Below, in pieces: positions 21,540 through 34,199 of a stretch of 64,000 nt of DNA. This DNA comes from Heterodera schachtii (taxonomy: Eukaryota > Nematoda > Chromadorea > Rhabditida > Heteroderidae). Position numbers and translations under genes: made by a program. The notes beneath the pieces are model-generated. The model worked only from the letters and a program-made list of their open reading frames with translations, searched no databases and was not told the origin of the DNA. The DNA is taken from contig SIJG01000086.1 of assembly GCA_023374025.1 (NCBI GenBank), forward strand, positions 406,652 to 470,651, read 5' to 3'. Each line of letters opens with the position of its first letter. Position 1 is the stretch's first letter.

Positions 21540-23215
21540 TGCCGATGTAATGTTTTATTGTTGCGTAATAAAAATAAATAAAATTACAATTGAAAAGAAA
21601 TTAAATCGTAAAATGTAAAATTGGAATAGGAAAGTAAATTAAAAAGAATTAAAAATGGTCGATTAATTTTTTAAAATATTTAATTGTAGAAATTAGAAAT
21701 TGGAAATAACGAGAAATTAAAAAATTTTTGAAAATTTAAATTGGAAATTAATTTTAATTTAATTGTAGAAATAAACCAAATAGAAAACGGAAATTGGAAA
21801 TAAGGAAAATTAAAAACAATTAAAATAGCGGATTAATTAGAAATTTGAAAAATAAAATTAAATTTAAAAAAGGTTGGTTTGGTTTTAAAATTAAAAATTA
21901 AATTAAAAATTAAATAAGTTTAGAAAAATGGAAATTAAAATTGGAAATAAATTAAAAATAATAATTAAATTGGAATGGAATGAAAAAGAATTAAAATTGA
22001 AATTAAATGGAAAATAAAAATAAAATAAATATGTATTAAAATTGGAAATAAATTAAAAATAATAAATAAATTGGAATGGAATGAAAAAGAATTAAAATTG
22101 AAATTAAATGGAAAATAAAAATAAAATAAATATGAATTAAAATTGGAAATAAATTAAAAATAATAAATAAATTGGAATGGAATGAAAAACAATTCAAATT
22201 AAATGTAAAATAAAAATTAAATACATTAGAAAATGGAAATTAAAAATAGTGGGAAAATTTGAATTTGTAAAATAAAATTTAATTTAAATTGTAGAGTTAA
22301 TAATGTGAATGAAAAATAGAAAGTTTGAAACAAATTAAAAATAATAAATAAGATTGAAAGGAAAGAAAAAAGAATAAATAAATTGGAATGGAATCAAAAG
22401 AATTAAAATTCAAATTTGAATTTGAAAAATAAAAATAAATAAATTTAAAAATGGAAATTAAAAACATAAAAAATTAGAAATTGGAACTGTCGATAAAGTA
22501 AAAATTTTTAGTTATTCAATGTTTTTGAGGTGGGAGACATCGAACGTCGCGAAAAAATGCGACCAGGGGAGGGAGGTTATTTGTATGAATGGTTGACAAT
22601 GCTAACGGACTTACGCCGCGCCGCCGATTAAAATATTGATAATGGTTGGGGAGGGTAAGCTTATGTCTGTGTCACCAGGAAATTTAAATTTGCAATTGGC
22701 AAAATAAAAACGGAAAAAACAATTTAAATATGAAAAACAAATTAAAATAAGCAAAAGAAATTAAAATTAATTTATTTAGTGCAGACAATATCAATTAATG
22801 ACGCTCGGGGGCGGGGGGGGGGGTTGCGCACAATTTTGTCGATTAATAAATAAAATTGGAATGGAATGAAAAAGAATTAAAATTAAATGGAAAATAAAAA
22901 TAAAATAAATTAGGAATTAAATTGGAAATAAATTTTAAAAAAAAATAAATTGGAATGGAATGAAAAACAATTAAAATGTAAATACGTTCGAAAATGGAAA
23001 TTAATTAAAATAGCGGGTTAATTAAAAAATTCGAATTTAAAATATAAAATAAAATTAAAAAAGGCTGGGTTAATAAGTTTAGAAAAATGGAAATTATAAT
23101 TGGAAATAATTTAATAATAATAAATAAAATTGGAATGGAAAATTTAATTAAATGGAAAATAAAAATAAAATAAATAAATAAATTTAAAAATGGAAATTGA
23201 ACATTAACAATTAAT
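21540..23215 (+). repeat. C-poor satellite-like tract with about 101-bp units
   Basis: The plus strand is almost only A, T and G here. A unit containing TTGGAAATAAATTAAAAATAA and AATTGGAATGGAATGAAAAA repeats with a period of 101 (starts 21941, 22042, 22143) and recurs in degraded form to about 23200. It is interrupted at about 22500-22680 and 22790-22850 by GC-richer segments. No gene is supportable inside it. Confidence 0.8.
22813..22823 (+). repeat. G11 homopolymer
   Basis: An uninterrupted G run in the context AATTAATGACGCTCGGGGGC before it and TTGCGCA after it. A related context flanks the longer run at 23250, so these are two copies of one repeated module. Confidence 0.9.
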
Positions 23216-23221
23216 TTTGAG

Positions 23222-23710
23222 CAGACAGTCAATTAATGACATGCGCGGCGGGGGGGGGGGGGGGGGGTTGCGCATCGATAAACGATTCATTGAAGGCTGG
23301 AGGAGCACACAACGGGTTCAGCGCACGGGTAGGGGTGTGGAGGGGGAGGGCAGTCACACCTCGTTACGCCGAACGGTGTTCCCTTCGCTCTCCCCCGCCG
23401 ATGGGGAGGAAAGGGGAGGGGGGGGATGTGTGACAAAAATAGGTTAATTTGTCGGGAAGGGAAGTGTGTCACAGCCGTGAGCATTAACAGCTCAAAAATC
23501 ACTGCGCAGGGGGGGGGGGCAGTCACAGCTCGTACCGCCGAACGGCCTTCCCTTCGCGCTCCCGCGCTGGGATGGGGGGCGGGGCAGCCGCCGATCCTAA
23601 GCGGCGCAATTCGAAAGCCCCAACACTCTCCCACAATGGGAAGGAGGGGGCGACCGCCGGCGCGCGCTGCGGGGCACAATGTGGGGGTAAAATTTACCCC
23701 CACATTTGGT
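23222..23710. repeat. very GC-rich block with G runs, a duplicated segment and a palindrome
   Basis: An abrupt GC-rich island between AT-rich tracts. It has G18 at 23250-23267 and G11 at 23509-23519. A segment reading GCAGTCACACCTCGTTACGC then GAACGG (about 23350) recurs as GCAGTCACAGCTCGTACCGC (about 23519), roughly 170 bp apart. At the right edge a 14-bp inverted repeat (23678-23691 and 23693-23706, AATGTGGGGGTAAA) brackets one base. Open frames here are by-products of high GC and show no family. It could be a transposon terminus or satellite. Confidence 0.7.
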
Positions 23711-23719
23711 GCCATACAC

Positions 23720-26340
23720 TACTCATAAATTTAATATAATAAACATTAATAATTAACTTTTCTTGTATAATTTACATTAAATGAATAAAAAAGCATAAAA
23801 CCAAGTTGATCAAACCTGAATTCAATATATAAAGTCAAAAAATTAAAAATAACTAACTTTTTTAAATTACAAATAAATCAACAATCAGCTACCCCAAATC
23901 ATAAAAAAGTTAATTGAAATTTTAAACAGATGAGAAAATTAATTAAATATTCTTACGCTGATATTTTTAAGCGTATCGTATAAAAATTAAAAGAACAGCA
24001 TGTAAAAATAAAAAATTATAAATTGATTATACAAAGCTTGAAAAAACAAAATATATTAAATAAAGAGAAAACAAAAATTAGAGCAAATTAAAAAAAGTAA
24101 TGATAAATAAAATCATTTAAAACTAAAGTAAAAAAAAAAATTTTTTTAATAAATGTTTGTTATATTATTCATTTGTTATTTCAATGAATTTTTTCAAAAG
24201 TTTAATTTTTTGTTCATCTGTTGTTGATTTATAGCTTTTATGTATTTTTTTTGAAGGCCAAATTCTTTAATCCATTTATATGTATTTTTTCTATTTGTTC
24301 CCAATTTTTTCGCTATTTTCCCCTAAATTTTATTCCATTCGTTTTTTGGGTATTTTCTTCCTTTTTGCTTAATTTTCTAGCTGATTGAGTTTGTTGAATT
24401 TTAGTGATCAAAAATAAAAAAAGATTGAAAAAGAATATTATGAATAAATTCATTTTAAATTATAATAAATTATTTTCAAATTTGTCTATTAAATATTCCT
24501 TTAATAATATAAAAATGACAAAATGAAAAGGCTTCAATTATAATCAAAATCAATTTGTGAGATTTACTATGAATATAATTTGTTTGAAAATTTATTAATT
24601 TGGATATTACAAAAAAAAATCAGTACAATTATCAATGTTTCGGAATGGTTTTCCAAAATAATGATATGAAGAAATTTTAAATAAAATTACATAAAAATAA
24701 AATTTTTATTCCCGTTACAATCAAATGCGAAAAACAGGACAAACTTTGAAAAGAAAGAAACTTTTTAAAAATTTTTAAAAACAAAAAAAAAATTAAAAAT
24801 AAGGAAAAAACCTCTGGTTTCTGATGGACTTTTGACCATATATAATTTTTTTAATTAATTTATAAAGAAATTTTCCCTCGTCGTAAAATCTCTACTTTTA
24901 CTTCCTTCTCCGACCAAATTTGACCAAAGGTATTGCCTCGATCTTTTTTTGCACTTGAACCCAAAGGCAAAACCCAATTTTAACGGGAACTAAATGTTGA
25001 AGTTTGAGCAATAGAACTTTTTGATAAAATATATATTTTTAAATTAGAAAAAGTTTCCTCAAGATTTTCACGGCTGGTGCAGGAATCAGCGGCGTTATAT
25101 CCATACCAGTGCATTATCGTCTGAGTAAAGAGTTTGCATTACGGTAGCGCACCAAATTGACTCTCGAAAATTTAAAACATTTTGATATTTTTGTAGAGAA
25201 AAACAAAAATAAATATTTTGATTATTATGATAAAACTAATTCAATTCTGTTTTTTAGAATTTTTTAATAATAATCATTAAAAGGGTTGATATTTTAGTTT
25301 AAAAAATTTATAATTAAAATTATAAAATGAATTATTCGGCACCAAATACCAGCACGAAATGTGAATTTATTGAGCACCTTTTAATGAAAATTAATTTAAT
25401 TCATAATTTAATTTATAATATTTTTACATTTTTAAAATTTATTTGCCAACATTGTGTTCATCTATTTTTTAAATGCGTTCTTTTGGGGAGCTTCGATTGT
25501 GCGCTAAGCCTAATAGTTTTTTAAAAATTTTGGTTATGAAAAGAAATAAATGGATAAATTTATGAAAAATTTCTCTCCATTCGTATAGGTGTTTTAGTGT
25601 TGTTTTTCGATTTTTAGCATTTTGGTGACGATTTTTCGAAATATGCACTAAAATTATTTACAAAAAATTGCATAAAATGTTTAAAATATTTATTTTTAAT
25701 TAACTGTAAAAGGAAATTATATTAATATTTATTTTTCAAAAAATTTTGTTAGTTTTTAAAAAAGTTTTGGCCTAAAATGTTTGAAACCCTGGTTCCTTCA
25801 AATAATAATTAATTAAATAATTTTGTTGGGAAAATCAATTTTGTAGTTAAAAATTTAATTTGAAATTTTAAATATTAGTTGAATGTTTTTTATTCTTTAG
25901 GGATTTATTGTTTGTAAAATTTTTGACTTTAAACCAAAAGCTCAAAAAGCTGCGTATCGTGACGCCTTTTGTTCGGCATTATATTAAAAATGTTAGAAGA
26001 TTTCAATTAGTAATTTGCTTTTCATAAATGTTTTTCCAAATTTAATTGCTATAAAATATATTAAATGATTTATTAAAATCAATTTATTAATTAATTAAAT
26101 TGATTGTTTTAACATTAGATTTTTAAATATTTTAAAAATATTCAGACTTTATTGAAATATAAGTAAATTTATTAAAATCACTCAGCTAAATTTTCTTAAT
26201 ATTTTTATTTTTTCTTTTAATGCAAAATATATAATTTATCGCACAAAGCTGTTGACAAATTTTTATGAATAAATAACATTATATTTAATAGTTTAAGAAT
26301 TTGTGTCTAAAATTAAAGCAAATTGTTGAAGTAATAAAAA
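23720..26340. other. AT-rich DNA with one mixed-composition island
   Basis: Mostly A/T-rich. The part from about 24880 to 25160 is richer in G/C; it includes TCACGGCTGGTGCAGGAATC and a short plus-strand open frame ending at about 25122. It is not a recognised tRNA: no matching T-arm or B box. The small ORF at 25327-25524 is AT-biased and unsupported. Confidence 0.5.
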
Positions 26341-26350
26341 TTGGAAGATA

Positions 26351-26815
26351 ATGGTGGTAAATGATTTTTTAATCGTTATTAGTTTAATTGGTAATTTGTT
26401 GGGAAATCAAGTTTCTTCCGCGGTTAAAATGATGAAACCTTTTATTTTAAAAAAAAAAGTGAACAATCATCTGAATATTATCAAAAAATTTAATATAAAA
26501 AGTGATAAACCAGCAGAATATGTCAAAAAATTAATATAAAAAAGTGTCAGTCATATTTCTTTTTTATTTTGAAAAAGCTATTAACTTTAAACTTTTTGCT
26601 AAAAGAGATTAATAAACTAAAATTCCAGGAGTTGACTACACTATCACTGAACAGGGCAATCGCGATAAAAATATTTTATTGAAAATAAACTTATTAAATT
26701 TAGCAGTTAATAAAATAAAATAAAGGTCATCATTTCATTATACCATTAGATGCCAAACGGAAGATGAAACCGAGGGACTTGATGGATCAAATGTGCGTTT
26801 TATCTGTTTCATAAC
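26351..26815 (+). other. possible small gene or gene fragment
   Basis: A 62-codon ORF (26351-26539) starts MVVNDFLIVISLIGNLLGNQ, then a Lys-rich part. It is followed on the same strand by two GC-richer open pieces: about 26622-26667 (PGVDYTITEQGNRDKN in one frame) and about 26737-26813 (HHFIIPLDAKRKMKPRDLMD). No clean splice set joins them and no family is recognised. Confidence 0.2.
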
Positions 26816-27956
26816 ATTTTAATTACTTATTACCTTATAACACTTTTCAAGGTATTAAAACCAAGCACAAAATCGGTAATTTTTTCTACCTCTAATTTTT
26901 TAAACAAATATTTTGGAATTATAGCGCATTACAACAAAAAGCATTAATTGAAAATATTATAATTAATTTTAAAGTCTAAAAGTAATGAATTGAATATTAC
27001 ATATAAGAAATGCAAAAGAAAAAATGGAATATTTAAAAAAAAAGTAAAATCTTTTTTAATAAAATTTGAGAACGTTAAATTCGTTTTAGTTTAACAGTGT
27101 TTATATCGAAATCTACAATTTCATAGGTTTATAAAATAATTAAATATTCAATTTCTGTAGATTAATAATTGATAGATTAAAGAAATGAAATATAAATCAA
27201 ATACATCCATTATAAAAAATATGCCCATTTTCACAATTTATTTATGTGTTAGTTCTAAAATTTATAAATATAATTATTTATTGTGTAAAGAATTCTCGTA
27301 TAGTAAATAATATTATAATAAAAATTTAATATCCTTGATTAATTGCTTAAAATTATATTAATAAAATTCTTTAGAAAGAAATAATTTACGTATGTTTAAC
27401 ATGTCAAAAAAATTTTATAATATTTTCAAAAGGTTTTGTAATAAAAAAAAAATTGAAAAAATAAAATGCTAATTAAATTCAATAATGTCGAAGGAAATTT
27501 CTTAAGAAAAAAGTTCATAAAATGATTTATTTAATGTTTTTACGGAAAATAAATGAAAAAAACAAGTTAAGAGCAATTTACTCACCAAAAATGCAGAATT
27601 TTTTTTATTGATATTCAAAATATGATGTGGGTTTATCGTGCAGAAAAGTATACCAGCGTAAAACATAGGCGAACAAATATTTTGTTCTATAACAAACAAA
27701 TAAATTAACAAGAAAAACTTTATTTATTATTATATTTATCGGTTGCATTAAGAAAGAAAAATTTAAAAAATAAACAATTTTTTTAAAATTGTATTATTTT
27801 TCTTCAATTTGATCTGCTTAATCCTTTGTTAATAAGTTTATAAAAATTTTGATAATTTTAAGGTGATTGTCAATTTTGAATTTCATTAGGCGTAAAATTT
27901 AATAATTTATATATAATCTAACTGTTGTTTTATTTTATTTGAAATCACAATAAAAT

Positions 27957-28135
27957 TTATTTCTTTATTATTGAATTATATTTTTTTTTTGCAAATTTTT
28001 AAATAATTTTGCCAGTTTTAACACGCGTTGTTTCCATCTTTTTTTTTCTCCAACTTGTTGAGTATCTTTACTTCATTTTACAAATTTAGTTTTTGGCTAA
28101 TTTGTTTATCTGATATAAATGTTTTCATTAAATAC
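27957..28135 (-). repeat. dispersed direct duplication, copy 1
   Basis: About 180 bp repeated at 28681-28860. The best-kept core is AATTTTGCCAGTTTTAACAC then GCGTTGTTTCCATC. On the minus strand this core reads WKQRVLKLAKLFKNLQ. Confidence 0.75.
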
Positions 28136-28680
28136 AAAATATTTATAAAACTTTTCTTGTAAATGAAATTAATAAATATATTTTGTAGTTTATCCTCGCC
28201 TTTTATATTATCTTTTATACTTAATAAATTTATACATCTGCACATGTCTACTTATATGTAGATAATTTTATAAATACATGAATTAAAAATTTAAGACTGA
28301 GGTCACATGGAAACAGTTAAGTTTTAAGCAATTATTATATATTTAAATTTTTATTTAATTATTATTAGATTTTTTCTATTTTTATTTAGTTTTGTGGAAT
28401 ACAAAAAAGTTAAAAGTATTAAATTAAATTGTTTTATCTAATTGAAATATATCAAGAATTTTTTAAATTAATCAAATTATTGATTTAAGATTATTCAAAA
28501 AAAAAAAAAACATACTATAAAAATTATCTTAGATTGGAAAATTAATAAAATCATAAATAATTTTATTTATTTTTTCAAGAGTTAAATTTTCCGCTGTTTT
28601 TAAGAAAATACTTTTATTTTATTATTTTAATTTAATACATATTTTTGTTTAGATGTGAAAATTTTGTAATTAAATATTGA

Positions 28681-28860
28681 CATTTATTTCTTTATTATGA
28701 ATTATATCCTTTCTTTTGCAAACTTTTAAATAATTTTGCCAGTTTTAACACGCGTTGTTTCCATCTTTTTTTTATCTCCAACTAAATGAGTGTCCTTACT
28801 TAATTTAACAAATTTCGTTTTTGATTAATTTTTTTTTATCTGATATTAATGTCTGCATTA
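28681..28860 (-). repeat. dispersed direct duplication, copy 2
   Basis: Partner of 27957-28135. The minus-strand core reads WKQRVLKLAKLFKSLQ and ends at a TAA. Only one residue of the core differs from copy 1, whereas the flanks differ by many substitutions and indels. Confidence 0.75.
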
Positions 28861-28896
28861 AATTTAATATTTTTAATAAATTGTTGGCTTTGATTG

Positions 28897-29145
28897 TCAG
28901 TATTTTAATTTAAATGTTGAGAAATTGGCCAATATTGAATTAAAATATTTATATTGGGTAATTTCCTGTTTTGAAGGCACACCCCAATAAAAAATTTTGG
29001 ATTCGTGTTTATGCGAGTTTCTTTGGCGCGAGGATTCAACGTAAGATCGATGATTGAGTAATTTTTTGGCAGAAATTGTTGCTTTTATGCCTCCAAAAAA
29101 GTCTATTAATTTGCCAAAAAACCAGAAATATTTTATGAAATACAA
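28897..29145 (-). other. unrecognised ORF, possibly an exon
   Basis: An 82-codon minus-strand frame whose middle part (NHRSYVESSRQRNSHKHESK, about 28985-29060) has non-AT-biased composition, while both ends are AT-biased. It may be an exon embedded in intron-like sequence. No family recognised. Confidence 0.2.
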
Positions 29146-29149
29146 AGTA

Positions 29150-32100
29150 TTTTGCTTTTATTACGTTTATATTATTCTTGTCCAGCATATTTTTGCAATT
29201 TTAATATTTATGTCTTCTAATTACGCAATAGGAATTAATGAAAAGAATCTTTTTATTTTTTTAAAATAAGATTAAAAAGAATTTATTAGAAAAAAAACTA
29301 ATGACAATTCAAATCTTAATGTAAATGAATATTATTAGTTCTACAAATTGTGAATTAAGATATATCATACATATATAGATATAGAGCAATAAATTTTGAT
29401 ATTTTTAGTAATTAACTGCTTATAATTTAACTCAAATTTTTGATTAAATATTTTTCGTATTTACTTAGTTTTTTATAAAATTACATTTATTAATTTCAGT
29501 GATTGTTTAAATAAATTTTTTTTAGCATTATTTAATTATATTTGACTACAAAAAATTATAATTTTTAGCTTTACTTCATTATTGTTAATTAAATTTTTGA
29601 ATTATTTTATTATATTATAAGACTTCTTAAAAGATGAATAACGTTTTTACAAATTTTTAATCAACAAAACGACAATGTATAGCATAATGTTTTTTAATTT
29701 ACAATTGAAGAAAGCAATATTAGTGTTAGCAAGTAATCAATAATTTACTTAATCCAATTAATTTACTATAATAAACAGAAAATTTCAAAAATTTTCAAAA
29801 TTGATATTATACGTAAACTTTACAAAGTAGAGAAACCCAAAAACAAGAGTAAATACATAATTGTTTAAAATAACAGTTTAAATTAATTACCTATATATGC
29901 TTATTTAAATAAAATAGTAAATTAAAATTTTTTCGTCAAAAAAAATCTTAAACAATAATCAAAAAAATTAAGAACGACTTTTTTAATTTATTATATGATT
30001 GTAAAAGACTGTTGAAGCAAAGAATTAATTTTTTATACATTAAAATATATTTCTTCACTTCTCTAATCATGGTTTAACTATTTGTATACAAATATTTTAC
30101 TTAGTACTGTAATAATAAAATTATATTGAAGCTTGGTTTTTTATAAAATTAAAATAGACAAATTTATAAGATGCATCTGAAAATTTATAATGACATGTTT
30201 GTAGTTACGAAAAAGTTAATTTTGAATAAATAAAGACAGCTAACAAATAATGTTAGTTGAATGTGCATTGAAATTTTAACGAATGCAAAATAAATACCTA
30301 ATTCTGGAGTTAATTAATAATATTGATAAAAGTGTAGATCGATATTAGAATCGGCCTTTATTTTATTATAACAATGTAAGATTATCAAATAAAAAAATTA
30401 TATAATTATAACAAAAAGCAAAAATAACATATAAATAATGTTATAGCTTATCAAATTAAATACATTAACGTGATTCTTTTGATGCAAAATTTTTAGCCAC
30501 GTGACCAATTAGGCTAATTATAGCATTTATTTCAGGAAAAAACAAATTGTGAATTATTTTGTGTACTCTAAATACTTTTCATTTCCTATTAAAATTAAAG
30601 TTTAAATCCTCATAAATAATACTTAATTTCGAAGTTTTTCTTTTTACTAGATATTTTTATTATTTATCTAAAATTAAACTTATAATTCTATATTTATTGA
30701 ATCTAATTTGGGTAATTTCCGTTACGTTTTTATTTTTATTCTTTATAAATATTATTTTTTGCAGGAATTAGAAGCAATTTTTCAAATAATTTGTTATTTG
30801 ACTAAATTCAATTTTGTACTAATTTTAAATAATTTTTGTTCATATATTTATATAATTAGTTTAAAAAAATAAAATTTTATTTCAACAATTTTTGCACATA
30901 TTTATTTTTATTATTTAATTGGCGTTAGCTTCATAACTTATTTTTCAAATTCATTTATTATTAATTCATATTCAAAAAAAACCAAGCCAGCGTTGTGATA
31001 TTTGTACCGATACAGAATTTTAAAATGGATTTTTTTTATTCTCATTCTGTAGAGTTTCAAAGTCGGAAAAATACACCAAAAAATGAATTCTGAATCATTA
31101 ATATTACATCTAAACATATTATTTAATATCCATCTTTCCACATTTGCATTCATCTCATTGTTTTTTATATTGTGGAACAATTTACCATAGAAAGGAGCGC
31201 TGATTATTCGCTTTAAAAAGTTTGATTATTGAATTTTATAAAAATATATGTATATTCAAATAAAATAAATTATTTCATAAACGTTTCTTAATTTTTACAC
31301 AATTTTAGATTTTTTGAGAGTTAAATGCTATTGTTTAGCAATTTTTAGGCATATTTTAGTGCATATTTTGGCATTTTTCTGGTATATTAGGTTGAAATAT
31401 ATGGATGGAAAAATTTTAAAGAAAATTAAATAAACAAACAGAGACAAATATATAAAAAAGAATAATAAATAAATATATTTTAAATAATAATTAAGTCTTT
31501 TTTTTCTATTAGAAAAATTTTTAAATGCATTTATCAACAAAAAAAAATCAGAAGACGATCATTATAAAGAGAGAACTATAAAAAATTCTTTCGATGACAG
31601 ATGCCCATAATTTTTTTAAAGCTGGCAATCAAATATAAATTGCCAAAATTTGACATTACTCAACAATATCATTCAATTATTAGGTGAATTCAAATTCTTT
31701 AAAATAAAAAGATTAAAAATTTTAATTTTAAAATATTTTTTCATCTTTTATTTTTAATTTTAATTTATAATTTGAAATTTTTAAATGTAATCGATGAATC
31801 TTATAAAATTTAAAATGTATACATTAAATGACGCATGCACTACCGCGCAAGAATTAAAACAAAAACCTATAAAATAAATTAAATAAAATAAGACGAGCAA
31901 TTACGAAGAACAATAAAATGACTTGTTTCTAAAAAAAGAAATAAATTTTTTATGAAGAAAATATTTCTTATTTCTCATGACTATAAAAATTATTTGAAGG
32001 AAATTATAATTCGTGAAAGATTACTATACCGCAAAAAATTCATTTTAATTACAATAAAAAAGCATATAACAGAAGCAAAAAATTTAATTAAATGACATCA

Positions 32101-33000
32101 TTCATCTTACAATAATTGTTTCAGCATTTAAAAACTCACATTCGACATGTTAATATCTAAAAATAATATTTTAAATAAAATAAAAATATATTCCAAATGG
32201 GGGTTAAAAACTCACACTTGGCTGCTCTATAGGATAAAGAATTACAAATTTTCATTTTCATTTTCATTTTTTATATACAAAGTTTAACTACTTAACTAAA
32301 TGACACAAAATTCATCAAAAATTTAAATGCAGATGTCAATTCTTATTTTCTCAAATTTAATTTAAAATGAATGTAAATATTCATAGAAAAATAAATAGGA
32401 AATAATATATTAAACTTCTTATTTTGATTTTAAAAAAAATAGAAAACCTAGAGAAAAAAAGGAAGAATATACATAAAAAATTCATTGGAAATTAATGAAT
32501 AAGAAATCACCAGAAAAATTGAGGAAATGGCATGAGGATTTAAGTGTTTTGAATTAAGCTTTTTATTTACCTTATTGATTGGAAAACATTGGTTAAAGTT
32601 TTTTACTATTTTAAATCATTTTTTCTATAAATTATTTTCACCGAATAAATAATCAATACCAAAAAAAATTTTTTTTATACAAAAGAATAATTAATAATAA
32701 AAGAAACATATATCAATCATATCCTCAACATTTATAAAGGTAAAAAATTTAAAGCATAATACTATGTTTGTATGTAAAATTAAGGTCTAAAAATATTGAA
32801 ATAAAATAAAAAAAATTTTAAAATAAATTTCAATTTATTGAAAATTATAAAATCAATTAAACATATTCAGATATATTAAACTCAAATTTATTTAAATAAA
32901 AATTACATTTGTAATTATATTTAATATTATTACAAAAAAATAATGTACAATATTTAATGTACTTATGTTTATTTAAAATTTATTTAAAAAATTAATTGAA
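29150..33000. other. AT-rich DNA
   Basis: No supportable gene. ORFs at 30938-31180 and 31328-31540 are rich in Ile, Phe, Lys and Asn, as expected by chance in such DNA. Confidence 0.6.
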
Positions 33001-33002
33001 CA

Positions 33003-33075
33003 GCATGAAAGTGCGAACAGAACTTTTGGAGGACACGAGAAAAGGAAAGGCCTCGAATTATTTAAAAGCAATTTT
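33003..33075 (+). repeat. short dispersed repeat, copy 1
   Basis: CAGCATG and then TTGGAGGACACGAGAAAAGG, AGGCCTCGAATTATT and GCAATTTTAGAA. The same string, slightly changed, occurs at 34113-34170. Confidence 0.6.
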
Positions 33076-34112
33076 AGAAAACATATTTAAAATATTTATT
33101 TGAAAAAAATTGTTTATAATATTTTAAAAAAAAAATTATTTATTAAAAATAAAAACCTTAAATATGGTATCGTATATATTTTTCTGATATGATTATAATA
33201 AATTCAATTTAAAATTAAATAAAAGCATAACTATAAATAGTAAAGAAAACAACCTTTTGGAGCCAAAAATAAGTGATAGGAATCTTAATAATAAAAATAT
33301 GAAAATACATAATTTCATATTAATTCATAATTTCAACAATTGTAAGCAAAAAATAAACAAATTTATTATAAAGTTTTAGAAGAAAACCCAAATGTGGGCG
33401 CATTTTTAACAAAATATTCATTTTTGTACTTAAGATAAAAAAAAAAAAATTTTCACACAGGAAAAGACATAAATTTATTTAAATAAGCATTACATAAACT
33501 GCAAAATATAAATCAGTTTAGCAAAAAATATTATTTATCAAATTATAATGTATAAATAATAATAAATAATCGTCAGACACTTATTTAATGAATTTTTTCA
33601 ACAATGTTGAAATTTTTATTAAAAATAAATAACTCATATTGCAATCGACTTCTGTTGTTTTTAGTAGCCTTTCACAAGAAAAAAAAAATTAATTTTTTGT
33701 AAAAAATTATGTTGGAGCAAAAAATTAAATTAGCTTTTAGATAATATTAATTAAATCAATTTGTCTGTAAAATTATTTTTAATTTAAATTAATAAACGTA
33801 ATCATAAATAGAAGCAATTTCAATTATTTAGAAAACTTTCTATAATTAAAATCTAGTGGACACAAATTGGTGAAACATATTGGGTAAACGCTTCAAGTAA
33901 CAAAATCAAAAAAATATGACTGGAGTATGAAAAATTCTTTAATATACTATTATTAATTTTAAAGAAATTATATATCATCAAAAGAGGAAGTTAAATTTTT
34001 TGGAAAAATTTATTTAAATTACAGCAATTAATATTATTAAGAAAATAAACTCAAAATTTATGTCATAATTTAAAATAATATATTTAAAAAATAATTCATC
34101 ATCTTAATAAAG

Positions 34113-34170
34113 CATGTTGGAGGACGCAAGAAAAAAGAAGGCCTCGAATTATTGAATGCAATTTTAGAAT
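34113..34170 (+). repeat. short dispersed repeat, copy 2
   Basis: AGCATGTTGGAGGACGCAAG, GAAGGCCTCGAATTATT and GCAATTTTAGAA match the segment at 33003-33075, about 1.1 kb away in direct orientation. Confidence 0.6.
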
Positions 34171-34199
34171 AATTTTTAAATAGTTAAGAAATATTTGAT

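Larger units (their letters stand above)
26830..28900. other. AT-rich DNA with a dispersed duplicate
   Basis: No supportable gene apart from the first copy of the 27957/28681 duplication, described separately. Confidence 0.5.

Noticed and set aside
23287..23715. 142-aa minus-strand ORF and 76/100-aa plus-strand ORFs in the GC-rich block
   Set aside because: Open frames on both strands in very GC-rich repeated DNA are expected because stop codons are AT-rich; no motif is visible.
25065..25160. Possible tRNA or snRNA (GGTGC near the start, GCACC near the end)
   Set aside because: No A/B box, anticodon arm or T-arm could be placed, and the pairing is only five bases.
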